Origin: Alentia gelatinosa
Taxonomy: Eukaryota > Annelida > Polychaeta > Phyllodocida > Polynoidae
Assembly: GCA_950022655.1 (NCBI GenBank)
Contig: OX465583.1
Location: 66,572,652 to 66,636,651 of the forward strand
DNA length: 64,000 nucleotides
Direction of reading: 5' to 3'
A model generated the notes under the pieces. That model was given only the letters and a program-made list of their open reading frames with translations. It was not told the DNA's origin and made no database searches. A program made the position numbers and the translations under genes. This document shows positions 10,820 through 23,104 of this stretch, in pieces (within the stretch, counting starts at the first letter, position 1; every line of letters begins with the position of its first letter).

Positions 10820-11560
10820 GGAGGGACGGGAGGAGCTCGTCACGGGGAGTCACAGGCGCAGGAGGACGGGACCTCGGTCATAGCCGGAGCGGGCAGGCAG
10901 CCCTCCGAGTAGTACGGGCGACGAAGGGGGAAGACCCTTGTTCCCCCCCCCCCCCCCCCCAGGTGGGCGGACTGGAACGGAGGCGGACCGGGAGAGGGAC
11001 GGCGCCCTGATGCCGTTCGCAGATACCGTGCCGTTGAGACACGAGACACGAGAGACACCTAGAAGGTGGACAGTTCTGTTACGTTAAATGATACGTGCCG
11101 TTGCACGAGGGGCACTCGGCCTCACCGGAGAACTTCAGCTCCCCTTAGGATATTGTCAATGTACTTTCTTTTGTAATGTGCATGTGTGGATGTCGGGCCG
11201 TTGCGCGAGAGGCACCCCGCCTCACCTGGGACTGTTCTTTGTAGTTGATAGATGCTATGTTGACCTGATGCCGTGCAGTTGCACGGTGGAGCCCGGAGCC
11301 ACTCCGGTGGTTGTGTACATAGGTGCGTCGACTGGAGACGGGGGCCCGGGCCCGCAGGAGGCTTTTCGCTTCCCCCCATAGGATATTCCGTCATGATGAC
11401 GTGGTGTTGTGTTCATCATGATTAAGTGATGCGCTAGGACGCCTAGTACTGTGGTGGACCTAATGCCGTTGCATGTAGGAACCCGGACGTCTAGGGGGCG
11501 TGCGGAGGACGGGAGGGGACTACCCGCCGCCTCCCTCCGCCAACATTGCAGGCGGCCATG
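10820..11560. other. 3' non-coding part of the retroelement-like locus with diverged internal repeats
   Basis: GC-rich, with no coherent frame. Phrases around GCCGTTGCA followed by GAGGCAC/CACTCGG and a CCTCACC segment recur near 11095, 11198, 11270 and 11463, a set of diverged units. A C18 tract lies at 10945-10962. No LTR matching 7199-7451 was found. Confidence 0.5.
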
Positions 11561-11576
11561 TGCGGGAGGCCCGACA

Positions 11577-12504
11577 TTAAGCCTCTATTCCACCAAACAA
11601 CCGCTCAACAGATGTTCCAGCTGACCTTTCAGCCGACGTCGGTTGAAACGTCTGGAAAAATGGCCTCAAAATGCGTCGCTGCTCCACCGAAACCCCCAAC
11701 AGACGTTCATTTGGGCGCCATACGAGCGTCTGGTGGGTTCAAAATTCCAGCAGATCCTATCCGACGCCCCTGCCGTGGTAATCAAGTTTTCCGATAGGCG
11801 GCGCGGCATGCGGCGATACACTGCGACGCTCCGAACCCGGGAAAGCCGCATATTGAGCGGAGCAGTGTATCGCCGTGTCGGGAAATGTACGGGAGCGCCC
11901 ATAGCTCGTCAAATAACCGCGGAAATACACATTAAATCGAACAATGAAGGTAAATAAAGATAAGGATTGATGTTATGAGTATGTATGGCACGCTATTGTG
12001 CTAGAATTTTGCCGAAGGTTCGGAGTTTTCGATGCCCGTTCGCGGATTCTGGTATCGCCGGTATCGCTCACACTATGTTGGCGGCGTTCCCTCGCTGCAT
12101 CTCCCGGCAGAGCCCGCGGGCGAGTGTCGTTCCTCTTCAAATACATCGGCCAGATGCCCAATTCCATCCTATAAAATTCTAATCAATCAGTTTTTCACCA
12201 GATGGGCAAATTCTGTCTCTTGGAGAGTTATTGGAGTATCGGTTGGGATATCTCCTGAAAAAATCTGGTTGGTGGAAGCACATTTCAACTGGCTCTCCTG
12301 CCAGACGCTCAGCAACCGTCAGGCGACGTCCCAACAACCCCAATATCCTCCAACAGACGTCAATTTCAACTGCTGAAACGTCTGGTGTGTGCTTCCACCA
12401 ACCCGACAGATGATTTAAAATTGAGCAGATATGCCAGCAACCCCAGCAACTGCCATACGGGCGCTGTACAACGTTTTTGTCTTGTTGGTGGAATATGCCC
12501 TTAA
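11577..12504. mobile_element. TTAA-flanked inverted-repeat element (piggyBac-like, non-autonomous)
   Basis: TTAA at 11577-11580 and 12501-12504 bound a 0.93-kb block. Just inside are inverted termini sharing a perfect TATTCCACCAA core (11586-11596 and its complement near 12484-12494). The motif ACGTCTG/CAGACGT recurs near both ends. No transposase is seen. A second, inner inverted repeat (TTGGTGGAAGCACA near 12268 and its complement near 12388) suggests a nested element. TTAA target duplication is the piggyBac signature; assignment is tentative. Confidence 0.55.
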
Positions 12505-14394
12505 CTCGTTGGGCGTTTATATCCCGCGGCTATTCGTGGAGGCTTCAGGAGCTAGCGACCATCGAAACGCCAGTGTTTGTCCCATCTTGTTCGCACCATA
12601 ACAGTTTTATTTGGAGTCTCTACATTATTGTCATACAGATTTGTGACTTGACAGTTACCACTGTCCGTGTATTCTTTACATGTAATTGCGCATGCGTGAT
12701 ACACTGGTTGCTGGCAAGCTAGCGCTGGAAGCTGAAACCAGCGATCTGACATTATCGCGCTGCATGCTGGGATACACCGAAGGGAATTCCAACCTAAAAT
12801 GGCAGCCTTTCACAGTCCCAGTTTGGGAGCATAGACCCTTGACTCATTCCCCAGCGCATGGCAAAATGGCGGCCACGCATTAGTTTCCTGTTTCGGACCC
12901 AGCGGACGCCATTGTTTGTCAACAGTCGAAATTGATCGCATTTCGGGAAGGAATGTAAACTTTATTTGTTGGTTACAAAATGAGTGTTCATTTATCCTGT
13001 TTTGAGTGAAAACGGAAGGTTTCACACCAGGGCTGTCAGTCTATATGTTTCGACTATATTTGTTAGCTGCCTGTACTACTACTAGATCTAGATCTAGAAT
13101 CTAGTGGGAAGCGGATATCAGACGATTGGCATAGGCAGATGATTCGTACCGGACGTTTTGCACTATAAACAAGATAATTAGCTTTGGAAATCAAAACACA
13201 AACAAACGAACCCTGACATACTAAAACTTAATGCCCATGTGTTTAGCAACACATCAGTTTTGAAATGGCATCCCTCGATAGGGTTACCACTACCAGTCAA
13301 AGTACCACCCTGAGTCAAAGTACCACCTAAATCAAAGTCAAAGTACCACCCTGTGGGTTGCGTTCATATGTGCAGTTCTCAGCTATTTCAAGCCTTACAA
13401 ATTATTAAAAGCATGTTGTAATCTATATTCATGCCCTTAAAACGTTCGTGCATAACTATCCTGCTTACTTAAACTAATTAGATATGCAGCACAAGTTAAT
13501 CTATAAGATCTTTGAGGAAACACTATTTGAATTCACATTCTACCATAATCCCTAACATGCCTTCCTGACCTATAGTGTATAGGGTCAGACTCATCTGAAT
13601 AATTGCTACTGTAACTGTGACATTGACAGAGTGACAGTGTAACATGTCCGCATCAAAGCGTCGGCGGACGTTAAGAACACCTCATATATCAGCCGATTTC
13701 TGCTTTTATATCCATTAAGATTAGGAATCCAATGATAGAAACAGAAAATTTAGGGAATTTTACTCAATAATCCCAAATTACAGGCAGTTTCAATGGTTAG
13801 TCAGAAAACTATTGTAGACTCGAACTCGGAAGCCATAACCAAGTGACAATCTCTTTAGACAGGCAACCTCTATGTAGTTTCCTATTTTCTCCATAATTCA
13901 TTAATCATCCATAGAAATCAATGGTATAGACATATTCCTCAGGTTATTCACATATTAATGTGGTCAGCTGATACCAGTGTCATTACTTTGGTCATGACTA
14001 GATCTTAGAGGTCGGAAAAACTGGGGGGATTCGTCGAGTCAACCTGGAAGTAGGTGGCGCTTCGAACCACCTCCGCGGCCATTTCGGCAAGGGATCTATC
14101 CAGTGCTAAGCCTATGGAGAATTCAAACGTTCATTTCTGATAGTATTTAATATGTGGGGTCGTGTTATGTAACCCCCAAGTCAATCTTTTGACAAAACCA
14201 GACCTCCCTGGCAGTTTAAGATCAAATGATTACGTGATGGCCTCAGTTCAGCCTCCGAACGCGATGTCAACAAATCGTTGAAACGGCCGATTTACTTCGA
14301 GTTGGCACGTTTAAATCATGTCTAGATGTTGGATACACTCCTATTTAAACGATTACATGTACAGATTGCACATTAGAATGTCCGAAACAATATT
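12505..14394. other. Intergenic stretch, no gene seen
   Basis: The left part (12640-12950) is CpG-rich with AAAATGGCGGCC (a YY1-type core) near 12862, which could be an unannotated promoter or element end. The rest is AT-rich and without coding signal. A short palindromic patch, AGATCTAGATCTAG, lies near 13085. Confidence 0.5.
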
Positions 14395-14525
14395 TTTTCA
14401 CCATTTAACACTCTGACAGCGCTTTGTATTCACCAGCAATATGGCAGACCTTGTTCGTTGTCAGGGAAATTTGCATATATTGGAGGGTATTTTAAACAGG
14501 AAGTCACCAGATGACTCGGAGAATG
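14395..14525. repeat. Dispersed repeat R3, copy A
   Basis: Matches 19738-19862: both contain CACCATTTWACACTCTGACAG, a CACCAGCAAKATGG phrase, CAGGGRAATTTG, GGAGG(G)TATTTT and ATGACTC/ACGACTC plus GAGAAT. Non-coding pair. Confidence 0.75.
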
Positions 14526-15104
14526 CGGCCATTGTTTACATTTTCGAAGAAATCACGCTGGCTACCGGAAACTAACTGCGCGCAAGAATTCTGGGATACC
14601 GTACAGGGGTCTATGAGCGCCCTGGCACCTAGCGACAATGGGACATACTACAGTCTACTCTTCCTCCTGCAGTACGTTGTCAGAGCAATAAATCCCGCCT
14701 ATGGTCGACCTTTGGACTGGGTTAACAATTAAACCCCCGTGAGGAGTAGGTAGAGGGGTAGAGGGACTGAAGCCAGAGGTAAACCTAGACGAACCCAGAT
14801 ATCAATCTCCAAGCAAATATCCTGACCAGTAACAAGGAACTTTGCATGGAGAGTGCTGGACAAGCATGGCATTAAACAGCGCCAGAAATCGGACACCATT
14901 ACCGATTTGACCAGTCCCTGTATTAAGGAGAGGAGGGGTGGGGTAGGCGGAGGGATACAGGGACTGGGACCAGTCTATTATTTAGCCTACACCTCAAAGC
15001 AACATTGACTGGTTTAGAACAGCTATTTGTTCATACGAGCTTCCCTGAGGCAGTCGCTATTCAATAATCATTCTATATGTATTGTAAACAGGAATCATCT
15101 GCAT

Positions 15105-15180
15105 AGCTATTTCTGAATCCGACATTGTATCTGAAAAACTCGGCTATTTTCCGAAAGATGCATTTTCCTAAATAAAAAAA
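15105..15180. repeat. Dispersed repeat R4, copy A
   Basis: A segment containing GAATCCGACATTGTATCTGA and GATGCATTTTC recurs inverted at 40915-40985 inside a BPTF intron. Confidence 0.7.
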
Positions 15181-15326
15181 AATATCTATAGCACGATCAT
15201 CACAGCCGTAAGTCGCATGCTGTGTCAGTATTTTTTTTTTTTTTTTTGTTGTATTTTCTTTTTCAATAGAATGTAAACATATTTATTTTTCATGAAAGGA
15301 ACACATCCACTTGCTATGTACAAGAG

Positions 15327-15332
15327 TTTATT
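15327..15332 (-). promoter_or_regulatory. Polyadenylation signal for ATG12
   Basis: AATAAA on the minus strand, about 300 bp after the ATG12 stop codon; the first good signal in that direction. The 3' end itself is inferred. Confidence 0.5.
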
Positions 15333-15634
15333 CTGATAAATCCTATATTATATACAGAACTACCCATCACATACCAGAGATCACCCTTTTACAATGGTTC
15401 ATTTAAACATTTTAGTCGAGTTACAGCGAAGCAGGTTTTTACATACATAATTAGGGAATCGATCGACTGGCGAGCAAACTGACATCTCAGAGACATTACT
15501 GGACTATACACTACCATGTACATCTGTGATTAATATCATTAACTTATAATCCGGCAACAGCAGCAGACATACATACTGGGGTATTATATACTCTATTATT
15601 TGTGAATTTGAATTTCTAATTGTCTATGGGGTCG

Positions 15635-18600
15635 TCAACCCCACGCCTGCGTTCTACAGTAGTGAAGGACCAGTTTGCCATCACTACCGAAACACTGAAA
15701 ACAAAAACCAGTTCTCGATAAACAAGAGACCAACGATTGTCATCTAATTTAAATGATTAGATTTACAGTAAACTTCCATCTATTCATATCAACAACTCCT
15801 GATTCTAAATTGAAGGTGAATTTTAATGATAGTTGTTGCTTTTATTAATATCCATAGTCATGACCATTTATCTAATTGAAAATAGTTTTTCATAATAACA
15901 TTAGAAAGCAATATGTGATGGGGCAGGAATTTTTTTCATTATTTATTATATGATTTGAAGATCGTAAATATTTTTTTCCTGATCCCTCAGATATGTAAAC
16001 AAAGTGACCAGGAGGTTCACGTTTGTAAATATACTTTAGACCTTGTATGGCAAATGTTAAATGCCAAAATAATAGATGAACTCAAAAACAGAAAGATTCA
16101 TGGTTAAAGTGAAGTGTATATGGACCGTGTGCATGGACTTTGATTCCTGTATGGTAAATGTTGAATGCCGCAATAAAAGATGAACTCGAGAAGCAAGACC
16201 TCTTGAGAGGAGAAGGTAAAGATGGAAAAAGATCAAAGAGTGGCAACTTGTGTTAGAGTAGAAATCAGTAAGGCATTAGAGAATGAAAGGTCCGTTACTT
16301 TTTTAAAATAAAAAATAAACAAAAAACAAACAAAAAACAGATCAACCTGGAGACCTCAAGCAAATGAAATAAATGTAAAGTAAAGAAAACGAAGACAATG
16401 TAACAGAGAACCACGGAGTTTACTAGTATTGAAAAATAAGAAATGAAATAAAGGAATTGCTTATTAAAAAAAGTGACAATCAAACACTGAACGACAGCTG
16501 ATTGTGTGAGCGGGCAATGGGATTTTTTCACCATGACATGTACACGTATATAAAACCCAATAGTCTAATAACACATACCTCGTATAATGCTCCCAGTTCG
16601 ACGTCGGGTGATGGTGCGAAGGATTGATTTACATAGAGAAACTGAAAAAGATTTGATATATGCATAACTATTCATGTGCATACAGGCCTATAGGACAATT
16701 CACCATGCAAATTAAAACCTTGGAAATTGCCGATTGTGATCTCCAAGTGTTAATAGAACATAAAGCTAATTAAAAAAAATGGGGTTCACCGTGCTAGATT
16801 TTGATTTAGAGATTAAAACTGAGAACCACTCGGGGTTGAAGTTGTAACACACTCGCTAGCGCTCGTGTATTACAACGCGTCAACCTCTCGTGGTTTACGG
16901 CCGCCTGTCTACAAAACCATCGATTATTTCCTATGCATACCACTACGTAAGGGCATCTCTTGGTTACAATCAACACGATCGCCCCCACATTTAAACACAG
17001 AGCTACGTCTTAGAGCAGCATCTAGATGTATCGCAGGTGAGTCTGAAGTTAGCGGTCATTGCAATAAAACCAGCACTAAAGCTTGTAACGAGACAAAGTC
17101 TTGGAGTCACTCATTTAGATAACTATCCACACATACGATAGTAACACTGGTGGAGAACCCGAGTATAGGATCTCCAGAGAAGGCCTGACCTTGTTTAGGT
17201 GCGATGGGGATTCAGTCACATCATGTGTATTTTCGCATTTTTATGACACAATAGAGGGAAACTATGTTCCAGTAAGAGAAAGTCGAAGTTACGAGGTAAG
17301 GTTCGGATAAATTACTACCCAAGGCATTGGCCGCGGGCAGTAATTTTCCCAAGCCTTACCGAGTAACCTTGACTTTCTCTCACCGGGAACTTGGTTTCCT
17401 TATTCCTATATACCTTTAAATGTAGTCTAATAACGATAAATAGCATTATTTGTTAACCCACCATAAAATGTAAAGCCAGATCAAACTTTATCAACTAACT
17501 TGCGCTTTTCATATGAATTTTGTAAGAGATAATCGGATTGGTCTAAAAGTCAACGTAGGGCAGTAAACGTCAACCTAGGGCAGTATACGCGTGTTATTCA
17601 ACCCCCAGTAGAGGGATGCAATCATAGAGTGTTTGGTCATAGGTATATAGGAATAAGAGGGAAACTACGTTCCGGTGAGCAAAAGTTCAAAGTTACTTAT
17701 TTTTAATGCACCCCCCATCAGCGGTATGTAACTCTAGTTAGTTCAATAATGGGTATATAGGAATAATGGTTCCTGGTCTAACGTGTGAAACATGTTTGTT
17801 GAAGGACCCTACATACTCAAAAGTCCCCCAAAGAGGAGAAAGTATACAAAGAAGAAGAGGAGGGAAACCACTCACCAGAGATTCTGCTGCCTCGTACTTT
17901 AAATATTTCCGTATAAAGTCAATTATACCGCCCACTTTCTTTGTCGGGTCCACTGCCCATTTTCGTTTTTTCATTATAGGAGCATCGCCAGTAGCTTTCA
18001 ACAAAATGTCGACTGGAAGACAAGAAAATAGAGAATGTATCAAATCCCGGAGCTCCTCGGATAACTGAATGTTACCTCCATTGTGAACGTTTTCTTAGAA
18101 GCACCAGGAGTATCACATCAACTATAAGACGTTTTTGTGATAATAACCAGTTACTTAAACTCAGGTAGATACATGTGTGTAATAACCATTTTTTGTTCTG
18201 CATTGACGCCTCAACAACACTCAATCTCAGTCATTATCCTACCCCTAATATAAAATCCCATAGGCTTAACATTGAGTTTCCGTATGCCACGCTGACTGGC
18301 ATACAGAGTTGTATATGCCACTAGTGGCATACAGAATTGTTATCACATAGTCTGTACCAGGTTTCATTTATACCCCACATTTTTGTGTAAATCATGGAAG
18401 ACCGGGATTATACATTGTAGTAAACCTTATTTTATTGATGGCATAACGCGTAATATGGAGAGAAACGCCCAACATACCTCACAATGGTATTATCTTTCAT
18501 TCATATTATAAATGGTCATTGAAATGTGTTAAGTTTTTCAAATTAGCATTCATTTTATAAATCATCATTAATGTGTTCTTCACAGGGTTTACAAGAAAGG

Positions 18601-19632
18601 TAGAGCAAAAAAGTTTAGAATTAGCTGAGCCACTCAAAAGTCAGAGGTGAGGTACCAGTCAACCCAGATTTTCCCCATTCTAACCAATCATATGGCTGGA
18701 AATATTCAGTGGGAAGAGTGGACTAGCTGAGATGAGAACATTCTCAACCTATCAGCTGAAAGTTGAGGTTGAACAGAGCAGGTCTCTACTGAGACTCAAC
18801 AACCCACAGTGTATCAATTTATGGATATTTAAGGTGACATATGAACATTTCTGGAATATTTGGATAACAATGGATACTTTATCAATAAAATCTGCCATAT
18901 AATTGTTCTATATTTGTTAAACAAGATTAGGACATTGACTTGTCATGGGCTAAAAGGTTGAAAATCTACTGAAAGGTGGAAGTGTGTAGACCGTGGTTCA
19001 CGCGGTCAGGTGCAGACTTTTGGATTTGGGTTGTACAGAGGGGCTGGCTCATGGACTATCATGCAGTCAGGTGCTTACTTTTGGTTTTGGGTTGTACGGA
19101 GGGGCTGGCTCATGGACTATCATGCAGTCAGGTGCTTACTTTTGGTTTTGGGTTGTACGGAGGGGCTGGCTCATGGACTATCATGCCGTCAGGTGCTTAC
19201 TTTTGGTTTTGGGTTGTACGGAGGGGCTGGCTCATGGACTATCATGCAGTCAGGTGCTTACTTTTGGTTTTGGGTTGTACGGAGGGGCTGGCTCATGGAC
19301 TATCATGCAGTCAGGTGCTTACTTTTGGTTTTGGGTTGTACGGAGGGGCTGGCTCATGGACTATCATGCAGTCAGGTGCTTACTTTTGGTTTTGGGTTGT
19401 ACGGAGGGGCTGGCTCATGGACTATCATGCAGTCAGGTGCTTACTTTTGGTTTTGGGTTGTACGGAGGGGCTGGCTCATGGACTATCATGCAGTCAGGTG
19501 CTTACTTTTGGTTTTGGGTTGTACGGAGGGGCTGGCTGTGGCACTTGACGGTTCAGACGGCGCAGTCTCAGACGTGGGAGACTTGTCGGCCGGGTCACTG
19601 CTATCCACCTCCTGACTCACAGGCTCCGACAT
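15635..19632 (-). CDS. ATG12: Autophagy-related ubiquitin-like modifier ATG12 (complete)
   Basis: ATG12 is the ubiquitin-like protein joined through its C-terminal glycine to ATG5 (by ATG7 and ATG10); the conjugate promotes LC3/ATG8 lipidation on the phagophore. Coding exons are 19506-19632, 17876-18012, 16579-16641 and 15635-15694. All junctions are GT-AG and codon phase agrees, giving 128 residues. Exon 1 is a Ser/Pro/Thr-rich tail beginning [10 protein letters not shown]. The other exons form the beta-grasp fold: [42 protein letters not shown], then [13 protein letters not shown] and a final TQAWG. The terminal Gly needed for conjugation is present. The ATG is the first in frame, 21 bp after an AG acceptor (19654-19656), so a non-coding first exon is likely. 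Odd: the exon-1 donor lies at the edge of a 61-bp tandem array carrying eight copies of that donor. Confidence 0.96.
15695..16578. other. ATG12 intron 3
   Basis: AT-rich, with poly-A/T-rich patches (about 16300-16340). No conserved element recognised. Confidence 0.6.
16845..16925. repeat. Dispersed repeat R5, copy A (in ATG12 intron 2)
   Basis: A short hairpin, GTTGTAACACACTCGCTAGC and its near complement ending at GTATTACAAC, followed by CGTCAACCTC and CCGCCTGTCTACA. The same order occurs at 40565-40690, in a BPTF intron. Confidence 0.7.
17235..17425. mobile_element. Imperfect inverted-repeat element (MITE-like) in ATG12 intron 2
   Basis: Arms around GTAAGAGAAAGTCGAAGTTA and its complement TAACCTTGACTTTCTCTCAC, each continuing into a GAGGTAAGG / CCTTACCG segment around a short GC-rich centre. 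Related fragments with GGGAAACTACGTTCCGGTGA lie at 17640-17700. No coding capacity. Confidence 0.65.
18232..18345. repeat. Dispersed repeat R6, copy A (in ATG12 intron 1)
   Basis: Nearly identical to 63616-63731: starts ATTATCCTACCCCTAATA and ends AGAATTGTTATCACATA. It contains a perfect 18-bp palindrome, TATGCCACTAGTGGCATA, and an outer GTATGCCA/TGGCATAC hairpin. Likely a recently active non-autonomous element. Confidence 0.85.
18999..19560. repeat. 61-bp tandem array spanning the ATG12 exon 1 / intron 1 boundary
   Basis: About nine units of 61 bp, almost identical apart from a diverged first unit. On the minus strand each unit holds the last bases of ATG12 exon 1 followed by its donor, AAAA|GTAAGC. 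Donor copies sit at 19073, 19134, 19195, 19256, 19317, 19378, 19439 and 19500 (plus-strand coordinate of the motif start). The copy at 19500-19505 is the one that keeps the reading frame. Since 61 is not a multiple of 3 and the unit lacks stops on the plus strand, long spurious plus frames arise. Confidence 0.95.
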
Positions 19633-19737
19633 CGTCGATGCCTAAGTCCTCTTCTGTAAAACATAACATTCAAAATATAATTTAATCAAGTCAAGTTTAC
19701 ATGTGTAAATTACACAATAGAAAGTAGATTAGTAGAG

Positions 19738-19862
19738 TTTTACACCATTTTACACTCTGACAGTGATTTGTTGTCACCAGCAAGATGGCGGACTGACCCC
19801 TGGTCAGGGGAATTTGGAGGTATTTTGAACCGGAAGTGCCAAGACGACTCTGAGAATTTGAA
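19738..19862. repeat. Dispersed repeat R3, copy B
   Basis: Second copy of the family at 14395-14525 (CACTCTGACAGTGATTTG, CACCAGCAAGATGGCGG, GGTATTTTGAACCGGAAGTG). It lies just upstream of the ATG12 coding start. Confidence 0.75.
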
Positions 19863-20394
19863 ATGTCATCTGTGCAATTTGGTGGGTATTATGATTATTA
19901 AAGGAGTGTAATTAAGGTAGAAAGATGTCCAGTGTGTGTAACTTTAATAAGGTAAAGTATTCACACACTGGCTAGTGTGTGGCGCGGAAGGGATGGGTGG
20001 TTGTACTTGAATGACGATTAAAAGTAAATTATTATCATTTGGAAATATTTCAAGGTGTGTAATAAAGGGAGAACTGACCCGGGGTTAAATATGTGACTTG
20101 TTAATCACTCACACAGTCGATGTCACAGACTGGGAAATACACTCCTTCACCGCAGATGACCAGAGACAGAGTGACAAAACGCCGTCACTGGGCGTCAGTT
20201 CTCTCACTTTTAAAACTGACTGAGATATATTATGAATTGGTTCAATCTTTCCGTGATATTTACTAAATTCAACTGTGGTATTGTACTACTGGTAGTATAG
20301 CTGATTCAAAGGATAGGGTCAAAATAGCAAACAGTTTGTCATAATTACCAAGTTGAAAGAACCTCTTCCTTCTGTGGTCGATTGTTATTCGCCT

Positions 20395-20600
20395 ATTATC
20401 ACCCGGAAGTCGGCGATGCGCATGTGCGTACTCACTGGTTCCTCAGTGCCCCGCTAGGTGTCTGGAGTATGTAGTTCGTCCCGTTGTCGCCAGGGCCATG
20501 GCGCTCAAGCTCCCAAATAGATTGGCCACCCACCCAAAGATCTTTACATCCACCCTTGTCTGCGCTGAGCTGTACTAGAGTCTAGGCTAACTAATGCTGT
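20395..20600 (-). promoter_or_regulatory. Candidate ATG12 promoter / first non-coding exon
   Basis: The region carries an ETS-type ACCCGGAAGT at 20401-20410 and an NRF1-like ATGCGCATGTGCG at 20416-20428, both typical of housekeeping promoters. On the minus strand a strong donor, CCA|GTGAGT, lies at 20430-20435. It could join the acceptor just upstream of the ATG12 start codon at 19654-19656. Transcription start not determinable. Confidence 0.4.
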
Positions 20601-23104
20601 CTAGTGGAAGTTTGAGGAAAAACTCCTACCACCACATAACATCTAATGATCTACAATAAACTTTGTTACAACAAAGTTCTAGGGACCAGGGAAAGCATTT
20701 TGTTGTACCGTAGTCATATCTTTTTTTATTTATATATAATCCTACTTTTGCATGGACAGCCTTAAAAGCAATGTACAGAATCCCATAAAACTTTGTAATG
20801 CATTTATCTTCATTTGATGATTAGTGAAATTACAGACTTAAATTACTTGAATTTGAAAGTACTGTAATACACTTATCTCACTATGCCTCGGTATATATTG
20901 TTCTGTAGTTCTTTAGAGGTGTGAAATTGTTATCAATAAGACCTTTTTATACATGTCTAAGTGACTTAGGTTATTTCATCAAGCTATGTATATATATATT
21001 ACAATAATCTCAATTTAAACAATCTCCAGTAGTGCACTATGCCTGCTTTCTTTCGAAGTATGCAAATTCCATTCAATTGTGGAGATTCAGAAATTTATTA
21101 TGTTTAATTATTGTGAACTACCTCTGGTCTACCCCAGGCAATTGGATTGGTTTTCATTGCTGAAATAACCAATTGCCATTGAAAGGTGCCAATAGTTCTA
21201 TTGTTTCAAAATGTGTTTATCTCAATTATGATTACACATTCTAAGAGTGGATAGACATTGTCCTTAGCCAGGAGAGTCTATTGAATTACAAACCGATGCA
21301 GTTCTAATCCGAAGCCGGAGCAACCCAAAATTGAAACCTGGGACTTCCCCTTGGCTAGATGAATTGATTATGGCTCGATTTGAGGCAATTTTCTTCCAAA
21401 TCCACCCCAGAACTGATAAGGAAGGCTGATAATCACAAAAAAAAATTAAAAAATTGGAAAAACACATTTTAAGGGTGGATATATATTGTCCTGGGCCAAC
21501 CTGGGCTATCCCCCTTAGGTCAAAAATTTGAAAAAAACCCAGAAATTTCTTTCAAAATCAATTTTCAAGATATAAATGACTTCCTCTTAGATAGATGTAT
21601 TGATTGTGGCTCAATTTGAGGCAGGTTTCTTCCAAATCCATCGGAGAACTGATAAGGAAAGCTGATAATCACAATATTTCAAAAACATACATTTCAAGGA
21701 CAAGAAAATGGGAAAGACACATTTTAAGGGTGAATAGACATTGTCCTGGGACAGGAGAATCTATTGGAGCTAAAAGACAGGATATTGACAAACTGAAGTA
21801 TTGAATCAGAACACACAGCCAATCGGTATCATGATAAAAATAGCTTGGTCCGTTTGACTGCAGAATAGGCTAATTCAAAAAGCGAAGCTGAATGAATTAC
21901 TATACGGTCAAACGAGTTATTTTCATCGAGTGGGTTTCTAATTTTATCTCACCCTGTATAACGTTATTTATTGATAAAATGAATCATCCAATTAGCCATT
22001 GAATATTGGGTACACGAACTTCACGGCCATGGAGTACGACTTTAAGCCTAAGGAGAAAAATACCAGGGTGAGATAATGATACTTACCAAACACTTGTGAG
22101 GAATTGCTGTTCTTACGAGCCTAAGTACTAAAGTAGGCTACAATGAATACTCAAATGATAGGGGAAAAGGAGGATGTGAAAATATAATTTATTCCATTTC
22201 CGAGGTCACAGTTTATATACAGTAAATCAAATAAGTCACAGGTATGAAGGGATGCTGAAATACCTTCACATAACAGCCATTACTTGAAAATATCAAACGT
22301 ATAACCCACGAAAATATACCCAATAATACAGTGAATAAGCATACAGAGGTATTATCTTTACTGAAAAAGCAATGGAGGATATATCTTAAGGATTAAAGCT
22401 TATCAGATAGATTTACAGGCAATGTTGTCAGTTGTCTACACATTTTAACATGTTTTCCGAAATGAAATCCAGATGTTAAGTTCGCGTTTACATTCACTTA
22501 ATTGTTTATAAATGAATGTTGAGGGGACTAAATTTGAGAGCATATGTATATATTCTAAGTCACAACCCAATGTCCTGTGATTTTTAACAAAATTGTTAAG
22601 ATCATGTATGTGTGCCGGACTTGGCCGGTTCCGTAAAGGCCCATACACCTTGTAGTTTATAATCGTACATACAAATTATCTTTTTGTTCTTGATAAAATA
22701 TTATGTTTCAGTAGCGCACGTTATAATCTCGTATACTAGCATCTACTTTGATAAATACAGCATCACGCGTGAGAATCTTTCACATGCACATTTACAATCT
22801 AGAATGTTCAAGTTGGATTCTAGAGACATCGTTGAAGTGTGCGCGATACAAAGTATGATCATCACCATTTGTACAAAATTGTGTCTATATACATTAATCT
22901 TTATACAAAGCTTCAATCATTCATCAATGGAAATCATTTGAACAATCATGAGTAAAAATATCAGCTTTCACGAACCTGCTGAATTCAGCGGTGCATCACG
23001 TCAAATGGCATATGTTAATGTTACTGTCCAATGACATTTCCAGTTCAATGGCTGATATAAAAGCAAGGCACAGAATTTAACGCAGGAATAATCACCCAAT
23101 TTGA

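Noticed and set aside
12640..12950. A separate gene promoter with AAAATGGCGGCC
   Set aside because: No coding exon with splice sites was found on either side, so only a note is kept.
18976..19685. Three overlapping plus-strand frames of 190-230 codons with a 61-residue period
   Set aside because: A 61-bp unit without stops opens all three frames. The real gene here is ATG12 on the opposite strand, whose exon 1 explains the non-repeat end.
21264..21467. Minus-strand frame considered as the missing CHMP6 C-terminus
   Set aside because: Its residues do not resemble the CHMP6 tail, and it lies in a locally triplicated repeat.
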